A stretch of DNA of 64,000 bases from Saprospira grandis (GTDB lineage Bacteria; Bacteroidota; Bacteroidia; Chitinophagales; Saprospiraceae). Made by a program: the position numbers and the translations under genes. The notes below the pieces were generated by a model that worked only from the letters and a program-made list of their open reading frames with translations, had not been told where the DNA came from and searched no databases. Shown here in pieces: positions 51,202 to 58,978 of the stretch. How positions within the stretch are numbered: position 1 is the first letter of the stretch; every line of letters begins with the position of its first letter. Where the stretch lies: assembly GCF_027594745.1 (NCBI RefSeq), contig NZ_CP110854.1:496001-560000 (forward strand), in the 5' to 3' direction.

Positions 51202-52428
51202 ATGCCATCGATTTCACAGAGAGGTCAGTATACGCCGGCCTCGCCAATACGGAAATTGGTTCCCTTTGCGACAAGGGCTAAAAACCGTGGGGTAAAAGTT
51301 TATCATTTGAACATTGGGCAACCTGATATTGTAACGCCAGACATTGGTTGGAATGCGATTAAGGAGGCTGATATGAAAGTTTTGGAGTATAGTCATTCTG
51401 CGGGCATGGAGTCTTATCGGCTCAAGTTGGTTGAATTTTATACTCGTTATGGGATTCAGCTTACGCATAACGATATCATTGTGACCAATGGAGGTTCTGA
51501 GGCCTTGATGTTTGGGATGATGGCTTGTTTGGATGCGGGAGATGAGATTATTGTGCCGGAGCCTTTTTACGCCAACTACAATGGATTTGCGCAGAGTTTG
51601 GGCATTAACATTCGGCCAATTACCTCTAGTATTGAAGATGGTTTTGCCTTGCCCCCGATTGAGTCTTTTGAGGCCTTGATCACGCCGCATACCAAAGCGA
51701 TTTTGATTTGTAATCCGGCTAATCCCACGGGTTATTTGTATAGCCCTGCTGAATTGGAGGCCTTGGGGGAAATGGTCAAAAAATATGATCTCTATTTGTT
51801 TTCGGATGAAGTATATAGAGATTTCTGTTATGATGGCCGCAAGCATTTGTCGGTTTTGGCGATTCCTGGATTGGAAGAGCATACGATCATGTTTGATTCT
51901 ATTTCTAAGCGCTATAGTGCTTGTGGGGCTAGAATTGGCTTGATGGTGACTAGAAACAAGGCGGTATTGGAAACGGCCATGAAATTTGCGCAGGCTCGTT
52001 TGAGTCCGTCTACTTTGGGGCAGATTATGGGCGAAGCCTTTATTGATGCCGATATGGATTATTTGGATCAGGTCCGCATTGAGTACGACAAGCGTCGGCA
52101 ATTGGTTTTGGCTCGTTTGAGAGCTATGGAGGGGGTCATTGCCCCCACGCCCAACGGTGCCTTTTATTTATTGGCCCAGCTCCCTGTGGATGATACAGAC
52201 ACCTTTTGTCAGTGGTTATTACAGTCTTTTCAGCTAAATGGAGAGACCGTTATGCTAGCGCCTGGCTCTGGCTTTTATGCCACTTTGGGCTTTGGCAAAC
52301 AAGAAGTTCGGATTGCCTACGTTTTGAATGAGGTGGATTTGAATAAGGCCCTAGATTGTCTAGAAGAAGCCTTAAAACTTTATCCTGGCCGGACGATTAA
52401 CAATAATCAACTAGCGAATCATCGTTAA
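51202..52428 (+). CDS. class I/II PLP-dependent aminotransferase
   Basis: 408 residues. Fold-type I aminotransferase of the aspartate/aromatic group: N-terminal GVKVYHLNIGQPDIVTP, IIVTNGGSEALMFGMMAC, ICNPANPTGYLYSPAELEAL with the substrate/PLP Asn, YLFSDEVYRDFCY with the PLP Asp, DSISKRYSACGARIG with Schiff-base K236, and the substrate Arg near QEVRIAYVLNEVDL. The donor specificity cannot be fixed; aspartate, aromatic or branched amino acids with 2-oxoglutarate are possible. Cytoplasmic. It stands alone, with repeat E19 in its leader and a strong terminator after it. Confidence 0.92.
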   Translation: MPSISQRGQYTPASPIRKLVPFATRAKNRGVKVYHLNIGQPDIVTPDIGWNAIKEADMKVLEYSHSAGMESYRLKLVEFYTRYGIQLTHNDIIVTNGGSEALMFGMMACLDAGDEIIVPEPFYANYNGFAQSLGINIRPITSSIEDGFALPPIESFEALITPHTKAILICNPANPTGYLYSPAELEALGEMVKKYDLYLFSDEVYRDFCYDGRKHLSVLAIPGLEEHTIMFDSISKRYSACGARIGLMVTRNKAVLETAMKFAQARLSPSTLGQIMGEAFIDADMDYLDQVRIEYDKRRQLVLARLRAMEGVIAPTPNGAFYLLAQLPVDDTDTFCQWLLQSFQLNGETVMLAPGSGFYATLGFGKQEVRIAYVLNEVDLNKALDCLEEALKLYPGRTINNNQLANHR

Positions 52429-52440
52429 TATAGAACAACT

Positions 52441-52480
52441 ACGCCTACTGCAAAAAAAAATATGAGTAGGCGTTTTTTTA
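52441..52480 (+). terminator. intrinsic terminator after the aminotransferase gene
   Basis: ACGCCTACT (52441-52449) / AGTAGGCGT (52465-52473), A-rich loop, then TTTTTTATTT. Confidence 0.85.
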
Positions 52481-52582
52481 TTTCAAAATCAGAGGTTTCG
52501 GCCTCTAAATCTTTCATCTTCAGCTGCTTTTCTAGCAAACAGCAAATAGAAGTGCAGCTGTACCTATCAAAATAACGACGCA

Positions 52583-54196
52583 ATGAAGCATGTAGGAATT
52601 AAAAACCCGAAGGCTGACTTGGCCAATTATGGCCTAAGCAATTTTGCGACTGCTTACTGGAACCTTCCTGTTCCCGAACTAGTAGAGCACACGATCCAAC
52701 TTGGAGAAGGCGTTCTGGCTGATACAGGGGCAATCAGAATTAAAACGGGCAAATTTACAGGTCGATCGCCCAAAGATCGCTTTGTAGTACAAGATGAGCT
52801 TACGGAGAAGACCGTAGATTGGAACAGCATCAATATGCCCTTTGAGCCGGCAAAATTTGATGCGCTTTACAACAAAATTGCCGCATATTTTGCAGACAAA
52901 GACCTCTACATCCGCGATGCTTATGCTTGTGCCGATGATAACTATCGTCTAAACTTGCGTCTGATTGCAGAAAAGCCTTGGTCGGCTATGTTTGCCAACA
53001 ATATGTTTTTGCGCCCTAGCGAAGAAGAACTGCTAAACGCAAATCCAGAATGGACCATTCTCTGTGCGCCTGGCTTTATGGCTAATCCTGAAGTTGACGG
53101 TACTCGCCAAGAAAACTTTGCGATTATCAACTTTAGCAAAAAGGCAATTATCATTGGGGGAACAGGCTATACTGGAGAGATTAAAAAAGGAATTTTCTCG
53201 GTGCTCAATTATGTTTTGCCCCAAGAGCGCAATGTACTTTCTATGCACTGCTCGGCCAATGTGGGCCAAGATGGCGACACTGCTGTTTTCTTTGGCCTTT
53301 CGGGCACAGGTAAAACTACGCTTTCTGCTGATCCTAAGCGCAATCTTATCGGAGACGATGAGCACGGCTGGTCAGAAGAAGGCGTTTTCAATTTTGAAGG
53401 CGGCTGTTATGCCAAAACAATTGATTTGAGTGAGGAAAAAGAACCTCAGATTTGGAATGCGATTAAGTTTGGGGCTATTCTCGAAAATATGGAGTTTTTG
53501 CCCAATAGTCGCACCCCCGATTTTGCCGATACCAGCATTACGCAAAATACTCGGGTTTCTTATCCTATTCATCATATTGATAATGCCCTAGAACCTTCTA
53601 AGGGCGGGATTCCCCAAAATATTTTCTTCCTTACCTGTGATGCTTTTGGCGTTTTGCCTCCCTTGTCTAAATTGACGCCCGGCCAAGCCATGTATCACTT
53701 TATTTCTGGCTACACGGCTAAGGTGGCCGGCACAGAAGCAGGTATCGATGAGCCCGTAAGTGCTTTCTCGGCTTGTTTTGGTGCTCCTTTCTTGCCCTTG
53801 CATCCTACTCAGTATGCCGAGATGTTGGGCGAGCGCATGCGCAAGCACAATGTGAACATCTGGTTGGTGAATACGGGCTGGTCTGCCGGTCCTTATGGTG
53901 TCGGTAGCCGCATTGCCCTAAAATATACTCGTGCGATGATCACGGCGGTATTGGAAGGTCAATTGACGGATGTAGACTATCAGGAGATGCCTGTTTTTGG
54001 TTTGCATATGCCCACTAGCTGCCCCGGCGTTCCTGCCGATATCTTGAATCCTCGTAACACTTGGGCCGATAAAGCGGCTTATGATGTGAAAGCGCAGGAT
54101 TTGGCCAATAAGTTTGTTACTAACTTTGATAAATTTAAGGATCAAGCCAATGAGGAAATCCTAGCTGCTGCTCCAGAAGCAACGGTTAGCCTCTAA
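52583..54196 (+). CDS. pckA: phosphoenolpyruvate carboxykinase (ATP)
   Basis: 537 residues, full length for the ATP-dependent class. Seen: TGRSPKDRFVVQD (about 58-70; substrate loop with Arg), the metal Lys/His region in VLSMHCSANVGQDGDTAVFFGLSGTGKTTLSADPKRNLIGDDEHGW containing the PEPCK P-loop GLSGTGKT (about 238-245) and the kinase-2-like LIGDDEHGW, and FEGGCYAKTIDL. It converts oxaloacetate + ATP to PEP + CO2 + ADP, the entry of gluconeogenesis. Monocistronic; about 100 bp of upstream sequence without a clear TAnnTTTG box. It ends at a symmetric terminator shared with the convergent operon. Confidence 0.98.
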   Translation: MKHVGIKNPKADLANYGLSNFATAYWNLPVPELVEHTIQLGEGVLADTGAIRIKTGKFTGRSPKDRFVVQDELTEKTVDWNSINMPFEPAKFDALYNKIAAYFADKDLYIRDAYACADDNYRLNLRLIAEKPWSAMFANNMFLRPSEEELLNANPEWTILCAPGFMANPEVDGTRQENFAIINFSKKAIIIGGTGYTGEIKKGIFSVLNYVLPQERNVLSMHCSANVGQDGDTAVFFGLSGTGKTTLSADPKRNLIGDDEHGWSEEGVFNFEGGCYAKTIDLSEEKEPQIWNAIKFGAILENMEFLPNSRTPDFADTSITQNTRVSYPIHHIDNALEPSKGGIPQNIFFLTCDAFGVLPPLSKLTPGQAMYHFISGYTAKVAGTEAGIDEPVSAFSACFGAPFLPLHPTQYAEMLGERMRKHNVNIWLVNTGWSAGPYGVGSRIALKYTRAMITAVLEGQLTDVDYQEMPVFGLHMPTSCPGVPADILNPRNTWADKAAYDVKAQDLANKFVTNFDKFKDQANEEILAAAPEATVSL

Positions 54197-54211
54197 GGTT
54201 TTTCCTATCGC

Positions 54212-54250
54212 AAAAAAAAAGTGAGCTCTGTTGAGCTCACTTTTTTTTTG
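54212..54250. terminator. symmetric bidirectional terminator between pckA and the mce operon
   Basis: A9 - GTGAGCTC (54221-54228) - TGTT - GAGCTCAC (54233-54240) - T9. The A and T runs on both sides make it a terminator for both converging transcripts. Confidence 0.95.
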
Positions 54251-54262
54251 GCCCTATGGCCG

Positions 54263-54841
54263 CTATTTATCTTTTCCAAAACGATGCAGCAATTGCAAAA
54301 TACTGCCCAAACCGCCTAAGTATACCGCTTGTAAAATAAAGAAGTTGATGCTATCACTAAAAAAGAGCAAGCTGCCCAAAACACACCAAAACAAAAGGAG
54401 CAAATAAATGAACCAACTGCCTTTTGTACTCATTTGGCTATAGCCGTTGTACAGCCAATGGCCCGATAATAAAGCGGGAAGAATTTGGACCAAAAAATCA
54501 ATCCACCAATAATCTCCAGGCTCTACTTCCGAAAGGAAAATCTTGGCCCCCAAAATGCCTAATAAACCAATGGCCAAAGCCACCGCCAACCAAATCGGCA
54601 AAAGAATTAAGGCCCACTTTTTTATGAAATTCCAGTTGGCCAAGCTTAGATAAACACCCGTAAAAGCCGGCAAACTCAGCAATAACTCTCCTTTTAAAAA
54701 GAGAATTTCTTCTAGTTGCAAATAGGCCACTAGCAGCAAAATCGCCAAGAGCAAACTACTACTAATGGCCCAATGGGTCCAGGAATATAAGCGAACTGCT
54801 GCCAAGGGCTGCGGATTATTGTTCGTTGCGTTCTTGCTCAT
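54263..54841 (-). CDS. polytopic inner-membrane protein of unknown function
   Basis: 192 residues with five or six hydrophobic segments (WAISSSLLLAILLLVAYLQL, LLLSLPAFTGVYLSLANW, WALILLPIWLAVALAIGLLGILGAKIF, FLVQILPALLSGHWLYNGY, WFIYLLLLFWCVLGSLLFF, FFILQAVYLGGLGSILQLL). Short polar N-terminus (MSKNATNNNPQP). No conserved charged motif in the membrane suggests a mechanism. Its start lies inside the end of the upstream gene (26-bp overlap, different frame), so it is translated from the same mRNA. It is the last gene of the mce operon. Not assigned to a family. Confidence 0.75.
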   Translation of the reverse strand: MSKNATNNNPQPLAAVRLYSWTHWAISSSLLLAILLLVAYLQLEEILFLKGELLLSLPAFTGVYLSLANWNFIKKWALILLPIWLAVALAIGLLGILGAKIFLSEVEPGDYWWIDFLVQILPALLSGHWLYNGYSQMSTKGSWFIYLLLLFWCVLGSLLFFSDSINFFILQAVYLGGLGSILQLLHRFGKDK

Positions 54842-55280
54842 CTTCTTCGTTTTCGCTTAATGGACTAGGAAATTTTATCTCTATTTCATCTTCTATCTCA
54901 AGATTTTCTGCCTCCTTGCTTTCCCCCAATAAGGCCTGATGAATTTGCTCAAAAATGGGGCTGTGCACTAATTTTGTCCGATTTTTCCAAAGGTAGTAGC
55001 CGCCATAACTCAAGGCCGCAGCCATCAAGCCAAAAGCAAGCACCAAGGCCCAGCCACCCATAAGCGGCCAAAGCAAGGCGGCCAGAAATAACGTTAGGGT
55101 GAGGCTCAAAAAGAGGCCCACCAACAACAAAATCGCCAAAAGGCTGAGGAGTTGACCCAATTGAGCCACTCCCCTCGCCAAATCCTCAGCCAAACGCTCT
55201 CGGTATTCCTCAAAGCGCTCATCTATGTAGGCCGTTAATCGCTTTTGCAAACGATCCGACCAGTTGTTTTTTCCAAACAT
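54816..55280 (-). CDS. holin-superfamily-III-like (Actinobacterial holin X type) membrane protein
   Basis: 154 residues from the ATG at 55280; the TTG-extended frame would overlap the upstream gene by 23 bp. An amphipathic N-terminal helix (RLQKRLTAYIDERFEEYRERLAEDLARGVAQLGQLLS) precedes two adjoining membrane helices (LLAILLLVGLFLSLTLTLFLAALLW, GWALVLAFGLMAAALSYGGYYLW) and an acidic C-terminus. This is the layout of the DUF1469 / phage_holin_3_6 family, which despite its name is common on chromosomes and is not proof of a phage. Function unknown. It starts 13 bp past the permease stop and overlaps the next gene, so it is in the operon. Confidence 0.75.
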   Translation of the reverse strand: MFGKNNWSDRLQKRLTAYIDERFEEYRERLAEDLARGVAQLGQLLSLLAILLLVGLFLSLTLTLFLAALLWPLMGGWALVLAFGLMAAALSYGGYYLWKNRTKLVHSPIFEQIHQALLGESKEAENLEIEDEIEIKFPSPLSENEEDEQERNEQ

Positions 55281-55293
55281 CTCAGCATCTGTT

Positions 55294-56052
55294 CTAAAAG
55301 AAGAAAGCCCGGACAACTACAGAAATTAGCAAGACCACTAACATCCGATGCGCCCAAAGTCCCGCTTTAGGGTGCTTGACCGCAAAGCGAGCGCCCAATT
55401 GCCCGCCCGCAATTTCGCCCACACTCATCGCCAAAGCAAAATCCCAGCGAATGAGCCCACTATAGGCAAAAAGTAGGACCGCAAAAATAGTATAACTGGC
55501 AATAGCCGCCAATTTTACGCCTCCCGCATCAATAATGTTGTAGCCCGCGCCCAAAACCGTGACGACCAAAAATAATAAACCCACGCCCATCTGGATAAAA
55601 CCTCCATAAAGGCCCACCAAAAAAAAGAGTGGCACCACTAAAAAAGGCGAAAGCGAGCGAGGATCCGTCTCTTTGAGCCAACGTTTACTATCAAAAAGGA
55701 CAATAAACAGCAGGGCCAGAAAAACGTACTTCATGCTGTCCTTAAAGACCGCATTATCGACATAAATTAAGAGAAAAATTCCACATATTCCGCCCAAAGC
55801 GGTAGAAACTACCATCAACCAGTCGCGCCGCCAATTGATTTTTCCCGCCCGCTGATAATGGGGCAAGGTAAAGCCCAACATGGACAAAATACTAAATCGA
55901 ATGGTCGCACTGGCAATTTTTGCTGGCAAACCCACCACATACATTAAAATAGAAAGCGTAATGACCGATCCACTGCCGGCCAAAGTATTGATAAAACCCG
56001 CCAGCAAACTTCCAAAAGCCGCCAAAAGGTATAAATAAATATCTTCAGGCAT
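55294..56052 (-). CDS. TSUP (TauE/SafE, DUF81) family permease
   Basis: 252 residues from the ATG at 56052. About eight membrane segments in two related halves; the TSUP signatures are FINTLAGSGSVITLSILMYVVGLPAKIASATIRF at the N-terminus and GLYGGFIQMGVGLLFLVVTVLGAGYNIIDAGGVKLAAIASY in the second half. Members export sulfite, sulfoacetate or other organic or sulfur anions. Its ATG overlaps the mce stop as TAATG, so it is translationally coupled to mce; what connects the two activities is unclear. Inner membrane. Confidence 0.9.
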   Translation of the reverse strand: MPEDIYLYLLAAFGSLLAGFINTLAGSGSVITLSILMYVVGLPAKIASATIRFSILSMLGFTLPHYQRAGKINWRRDWLMVVSTALGGICGIFLLIYVDNAVFKDSMKYVFLALLFIVLFDSKRWLKETDPRSLSPFLVVPLFFLVGLYGGFIQMGVGLLFLVVTVLGAGYNIIDAGGVKLAAIASYTIFAVLLFAYSGLIRWDFALAMSVGEIAGGQLGARFAVKHPKAGLWAHRMLVVLLISVVVRAFFF

Positions 56053-56453
56053 TAGTCCTTGATGCTTTGACAAAGCTCTACCAAAACACCATTGCTAGAC
56101 TTTGGATGCAAAAAACAGATGAGTTTGTTATCGGCCCCGCGTTTGGGGGTTTCATTCAACAAACGATAACCTTCTGCCTGCAAACGCTTCATTTCGGCCT
56201 CAATATCTTCCACTTCAAAGGCCAAATGATGAATCCCCTCTCCTCTTTTCTCAATAAATTTTGCAATGGGACTATCTTCTCGGCTGGCCTCCAAAAGCTC
56301 AATTTTGCTCTCGCCAGCCATAAAAAAGCTGGTGCTCACCCCTTCCGATTCTACGGCCTCAATTTTATAATGCGCTCGGCCCAAAAGGCTAGCAAAAAGT
56401 TCGTTGCTGGCTGCCAAATCTTTTACGGCAATTCCAATGTGTTCTAGTTTCAT
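56052..56453 (-). CDS. mce: methylmalonyl-CoA epimerase
   Basis: 133 residues, the family length. A vicinal-oxygen-chelate protein: MKLEHIGIAVKDLAASNELFASLLG with metal His (H5), GVSTSFFMAGESKIELLEASREDSPIAKFIEKRGEGIHHLAFEVEDIEAEM with the IELLE and GEGIHHLAF motifs, and the C-terminal FLHPKSSNGVLVELCQ with the active Glu. It interconverts (R)- and (S)-methylmalonyl-CoA between propionyl-CoA and succinyl-CoA. Methylmalonyl-CoA mutase is not in the window. First gene of a four-gene operon; the stop overlaps the next start. Repeat E20 lies 28 bp before its ATG. Confidence 0.95.
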   Translation of the reverse strand: MKLEHIGIAVKDLAASNELFASLLGRAHYKIEAVESEGVSTSFFMAGESKIELLEASREDSPIAKFIEKRGEGIHHLAFEVEDIEAEMKRLQAEGYRLLNETPKRGADNKLICFLHPKSSNGVLVELCQSIKD

Positions 56454-56480
56454 ATTCCTACATTTTTTTTGATGATGATG

Positions 56481-56712
56481 TTTTGGGGCCTCAGCTGCGG
56501 CTTCGCCTTGCTGCGGTTACTCCCTTCGGTCGTCGAACTGCGGCCTAAAGGCCTTGTTGTCGTTGCGCAGCTCGCTGTTTTTTTTGGGCCTCAGCTGCGG
56601 CTTCGCCTTGCTGCGCTACGTTGCGCAGCTCGCTACTCGCTCGGCCCTGCGCAAAAAAACAAGTTTTTTGCTTGGTCTGCGGCTGCGCCGCACTGCTGCA
56701 CATCGCTAGGCC
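56481..56712 (-). repeat. GC-rich intergenic repeat E20: truncated copy followed by a full copy (subfamily A), head facing left
   Basis: Two heads in the same direction: TTTTGGGGCCTCAGCTGCGG (56481-56500) with a short body and core fragment GCGCAGCTCGCTG ending near 56577, then TTTTTTGGGCCTCAGCTGCG from about 56578 with CGCTACGTT, GAGCGAGTAGCGAGC-type core, variable stem AAAAAAACAAGTTTTTT and tail CACATCGCTAGGCC (end 56712). The first 40 bases after each head are nearly identical, so this is a partial tandem duplication. Confidence 0.88.
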
Positions 56713-56880
56713 GTTTTGGCCCTGCGGGCCAAGGACCAATTTCCTAAGCCTTGCAGCGAAGCTAAGAACTTAGCCCCTCTTTTTAAAACCTGATCTTTCT
56801 TTAAGGGAGTTTTAGCATTCTTGTTGAGCAAAATGGAAAAAAGACCCAAAAAATAAATCTAGCGCAAAAAAAGCCGTTTT

Positions 56881-57020
56881 GGCCTAGCGATGTGCAGCAG
56901 TGGCCCGCAGGGCCAGACCCAGTTTTTTTGAGCGCAGCGAAAAAAAACGCAGGGCCGAGCAGACCTGCGAGCTGCGAAACGTAGCGCAGCAAGCGCAGCG
57001 CAGCTGAGGCCCCCAAAAAA
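56881..57020 (+). repeat. GC-rich intergenic repeat E21 (subfamily A), head facing right
   Basis: Tail GGCCTAGCGATGTGCAGCAG, stem GGCCCGCAGGGCC, variable stem TTTTTTTGAGCGCAGCGAAAAAAA, core GGGCCGAGCAGACCTGCGAG, GCGAAACGTAGCGCAGC and head AGCTGAGGCCCCCAAAA. Tail-to-tail with E20 in a 756-bp gap. The 160 bp between the two copies show no other feature. Confidence 0.92.
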
Positions 57021-57169
57021 AATAAAAAAATAATTCCCTCGCAAAATGGACAAAAAAATAGCCGCCTTCGTTTTTTTCTTGCTGGCCCAGCTTTTGAATA
57101 ACTTTAGGGCAGTAAATTTCGAATTTCAGTTTTAAATAGCCTTTAACTAGAAACTTAGTTAAAAAAACT

Positions 57170-57177
57170 TAGTTTTG
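57170..57177 (+). promoter_or_regulatory. putative -7 box (TAGTTTTG)
   Basis: TAnnTTTG match 32 bp before the ATG at 57210; the -33 region is AT-rich without a clear TTTG. Confidence 0.5.
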
Positions 57178-57209
57178 TTGACGGTATTTAGATTTATATC
57201 AAAAATAAA

Positions 57210-58706
57210 ATGCTTTACATGAATTGGATTGCACGCAGCTTATTGACCTTTTCCTTGTTTTGTTTTGCGCAAGGACTCTGGGCCCAAAAAGGCTATGACA
57301 TCAAGGTAAAATTGAATAATTATAAGAACGATACCTGTATTTTGGGCTATCGTTTGGGAGACAAAACTTATGTAAAAGATACCGCTATTGGCCGCAATGC
57401 GCAGGGTTATTTTGAGTTTAAAAAAGATACGCTCTTAGAAAAAGGAGTGTATTTAATTTTGACCAAGCCGACCAATAGTTATTTCGAGTTTTTGGTCCCT
57501 TCTGATGAGGAACAAACACTGAGCTTAGAAACTAAGGACGAAGGCGGAAATTGGGTAAAAAACCTCAAGATTAAAGGCTCTAAGGATAATATGGCCTTTG
57601 TAAATTATCTGCATTTTTTGTCTGAGCAGGCCGAAAAAAACAGAAACTTACAGACTCGTTTGCAAGAACTGCAAAAAGAGCTAGACGAAATGCAGGGCCA
57701 GGGCCCCAAGAAGGCAAAATTGCAGGCCGAAAAAGAGGAGCTGGAGCAAAAAATGAAGAAATTGAATGGGGAAGTAACGGCTTATCAGGAAAAAATGATC
57801 AAGGAGCAGCCCAACTACTTATCGACCAAGTTAATTTTGGCTTCTCGTCAGCCCGAGGTGCCCGAAGCCATTGCTGGCGACAGACTACAGTCTTATTATT
57901 ATTTCAAAAAACATTATTGGGATAATTTTGACTTTGGCGATATGCGTTTGATTCGCACCCCTGTTTTTCAGCAAAAGTTAGATTTTTACTGTGATAAATT
58001 GACGGTTCAGGATCCCGACTCTGTTATTGCTTCTGTTGATTTTATTTTGAGCAATATTATTAAGGCTGGCGACAAAGATATGTATCAGTTTGCGGCTGCG
58101 CATTTGCTCAATCGCTACGCCAACAGCAAAGTAATTTGCATGGATAATGTTTATTATCATATTGGAAGCAAATATTATTGTGGGGCGGAAAAGCCAGAAT
58201 GGGTAGACCCCGAACAATTGGAGAAAATTTGTGAAAATGTTGAAGATTTGCGTTATAGCCTTTGTGGAGAAAAAGCGCAGGACATTAAACTGACCAATAT
58301 TAAAACGGGCTTACCCGTTAGCCTTTATGGTTTAAAAAAGCGTTTTGTGGCCGTTTATTTTTGGGACCCCAGTTGCGGAAACTGTAGCAAAAACTCTAAG
58401 AAATTGGTCCCTGTTTATGAAAAATGGAAAGACAAAGGCTTTGAAATTTATGGGATTTGCAGCAAAAACATTGATGATGTAGATGCTTGTAAGAAAAAGA
58501 TCAAAGAATTGGGCATGAACTGGATCAACACCAGCGATAAGGCTTATCCTTTGGCCTTGACCAAAAAGCTTTATAATGTAAAAGTGAATCCTTTTGTCTA
58601 TTTGTTGGACCAAGAAAAAAATATCTTGTACAAACGCTTAGACCCCGAGCAAATTGATCAAATTTTGACTCGTGCAGCCGAAGAAGAGGCCAAAGAAAAA
58701 GGATAA
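57210..58706 (+). CDS. DUF4369/DUF5106-type TlpA family thiol-disulfide protein
   Basis: 498 residues. Signal peptide to about residue 27 (LWAQ); a beta-sandwich DUF4369-like part (30-125: KGYDIKVKLNNYKNDTCILGYRLGDKTYVKDTA, YLILTKPTNSYFEFLV); a coiled coil (about 140-195); a helical DUF5106-like part (about 205-360: QSYYYFKKHYWDNFDFGDMRLIRTPVFQQKLDFYCDKL, SKYYCG). A C-terminal thioredoxin domain follows with VAVYFWDPSCGNCSKNSKKLVPVYEKW (C389-G-N-C392) and KVNPFVYLLDQEKNILYKRLDP. Such proteins are common in Bacteroidota and act on the periplasmic side. The stop is followed by a segment that recurs behind the Fic gene. Confidence 0.92.
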   Translation: MLYMNWIARSLLTFSLFCFAQGLWAQKGYDIKVKLNNYKNDTCILGYRLGDKTYVKDTAIGRNAQGYFEFKKDTLLEKGVYLILTKPTNSYFEFLVPSDEEQTLSLETKDEGGNWVKNLKIKGSKDNMAFVNYLHFLSEQAEKNRNLQTRLQELQKELDEMQGQGPKKAKLQAEKEELEQKMKKLNGEVTAYQEKMIKEQPNYLSTKLILASRQPEVPEAIAGDRLQSYYYFKKHYWDNFDFGDMRLIRTPVFQQKLDFYCDKLTVQDPDSVIASVDFILSNIIKAGDKDMYQFAAAHLLNRYANSKVICMDNVYYHIGSKYYCGAEKPEWVDPEQLEKICENVEDLRYSLCGEKAQDIKLTNIKTGLPVSLYGLKKRFVAVYFWDPSCGNCSKNSKKLVPVYEKWKDKGFEIYGICSKNIDDVDACKKKIKELGMNWINTSDKAYPLALTKKLYNVKVNPFVYLLDQEKNILYKRLDPEQIDQILTRAAEEEAKEKG

Positions 58707-58808
58707 TTTTTTACCCTTTCAATTAGCGGCTTTCAAATAGCGAGCGGCAGAAAAATCAGATGGATTTTTCTGCCGCTTTTTTGTCTGAAAGATTATTAGT
58801 CAGTCTAT
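58698..58808 (+). repeat. left copy of the direct repeat flanking the Fic gene
   Basis: About 110 bp starting AAAGGATAATTT (last codon and stop of the thioredoxin gene) and ending CAGTCTAT. It recurs at 60348-60458 with an offset of exactly 1650 bp and one mismatch in the first 88 bp, a few more after that. It contains the transcription terminator at 58743-58783. Confidence 0.95.
58743..58783 (+). terminator. intrinsic terminator after the DUF4369-type gene (left repeat copy)
   Basis: AGCGGCAGAAAAATC (58743-58757) / GATTTTTCTGCCGCT (58763-58777) then TTTTTTG. Confidence 0.92.
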
Positions 58809-58978
58809 CTGTAGACTTTTTTCTATTTTTACAATAATAGGTTAGTCCCGAGTTTAAAGTTTATTAAGCTTAAGCTCAAAACGAAAGGCTAAACTTTTGA
58901 ATCTGTAAATCCAAAGGCAAATACTTACAAACAGTTTATAAACCAAGTTGGCTAAAAAATTTTTTAACACGACCTAAT

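Noticed and set aside
51214..52101. 295-codon minus-strand frame antisense to the aminotransferase
   Set aside because: A shadow of a long coding frame: the plus strand has all PLP aminotransferase motifs while the antisense peptide is Arg/His/Ile-rich without motif. Other long antisense frames (5534-6226, 36241-36867, 35282-35917) are rejected on the same ground.
54816..55280. prophage remnant because of a holin-like protein
   Set aside because: The phage_holin_3_6 type is common in normal chromosomes, and the gene is embedded in the mce operon with no other phage gene around.
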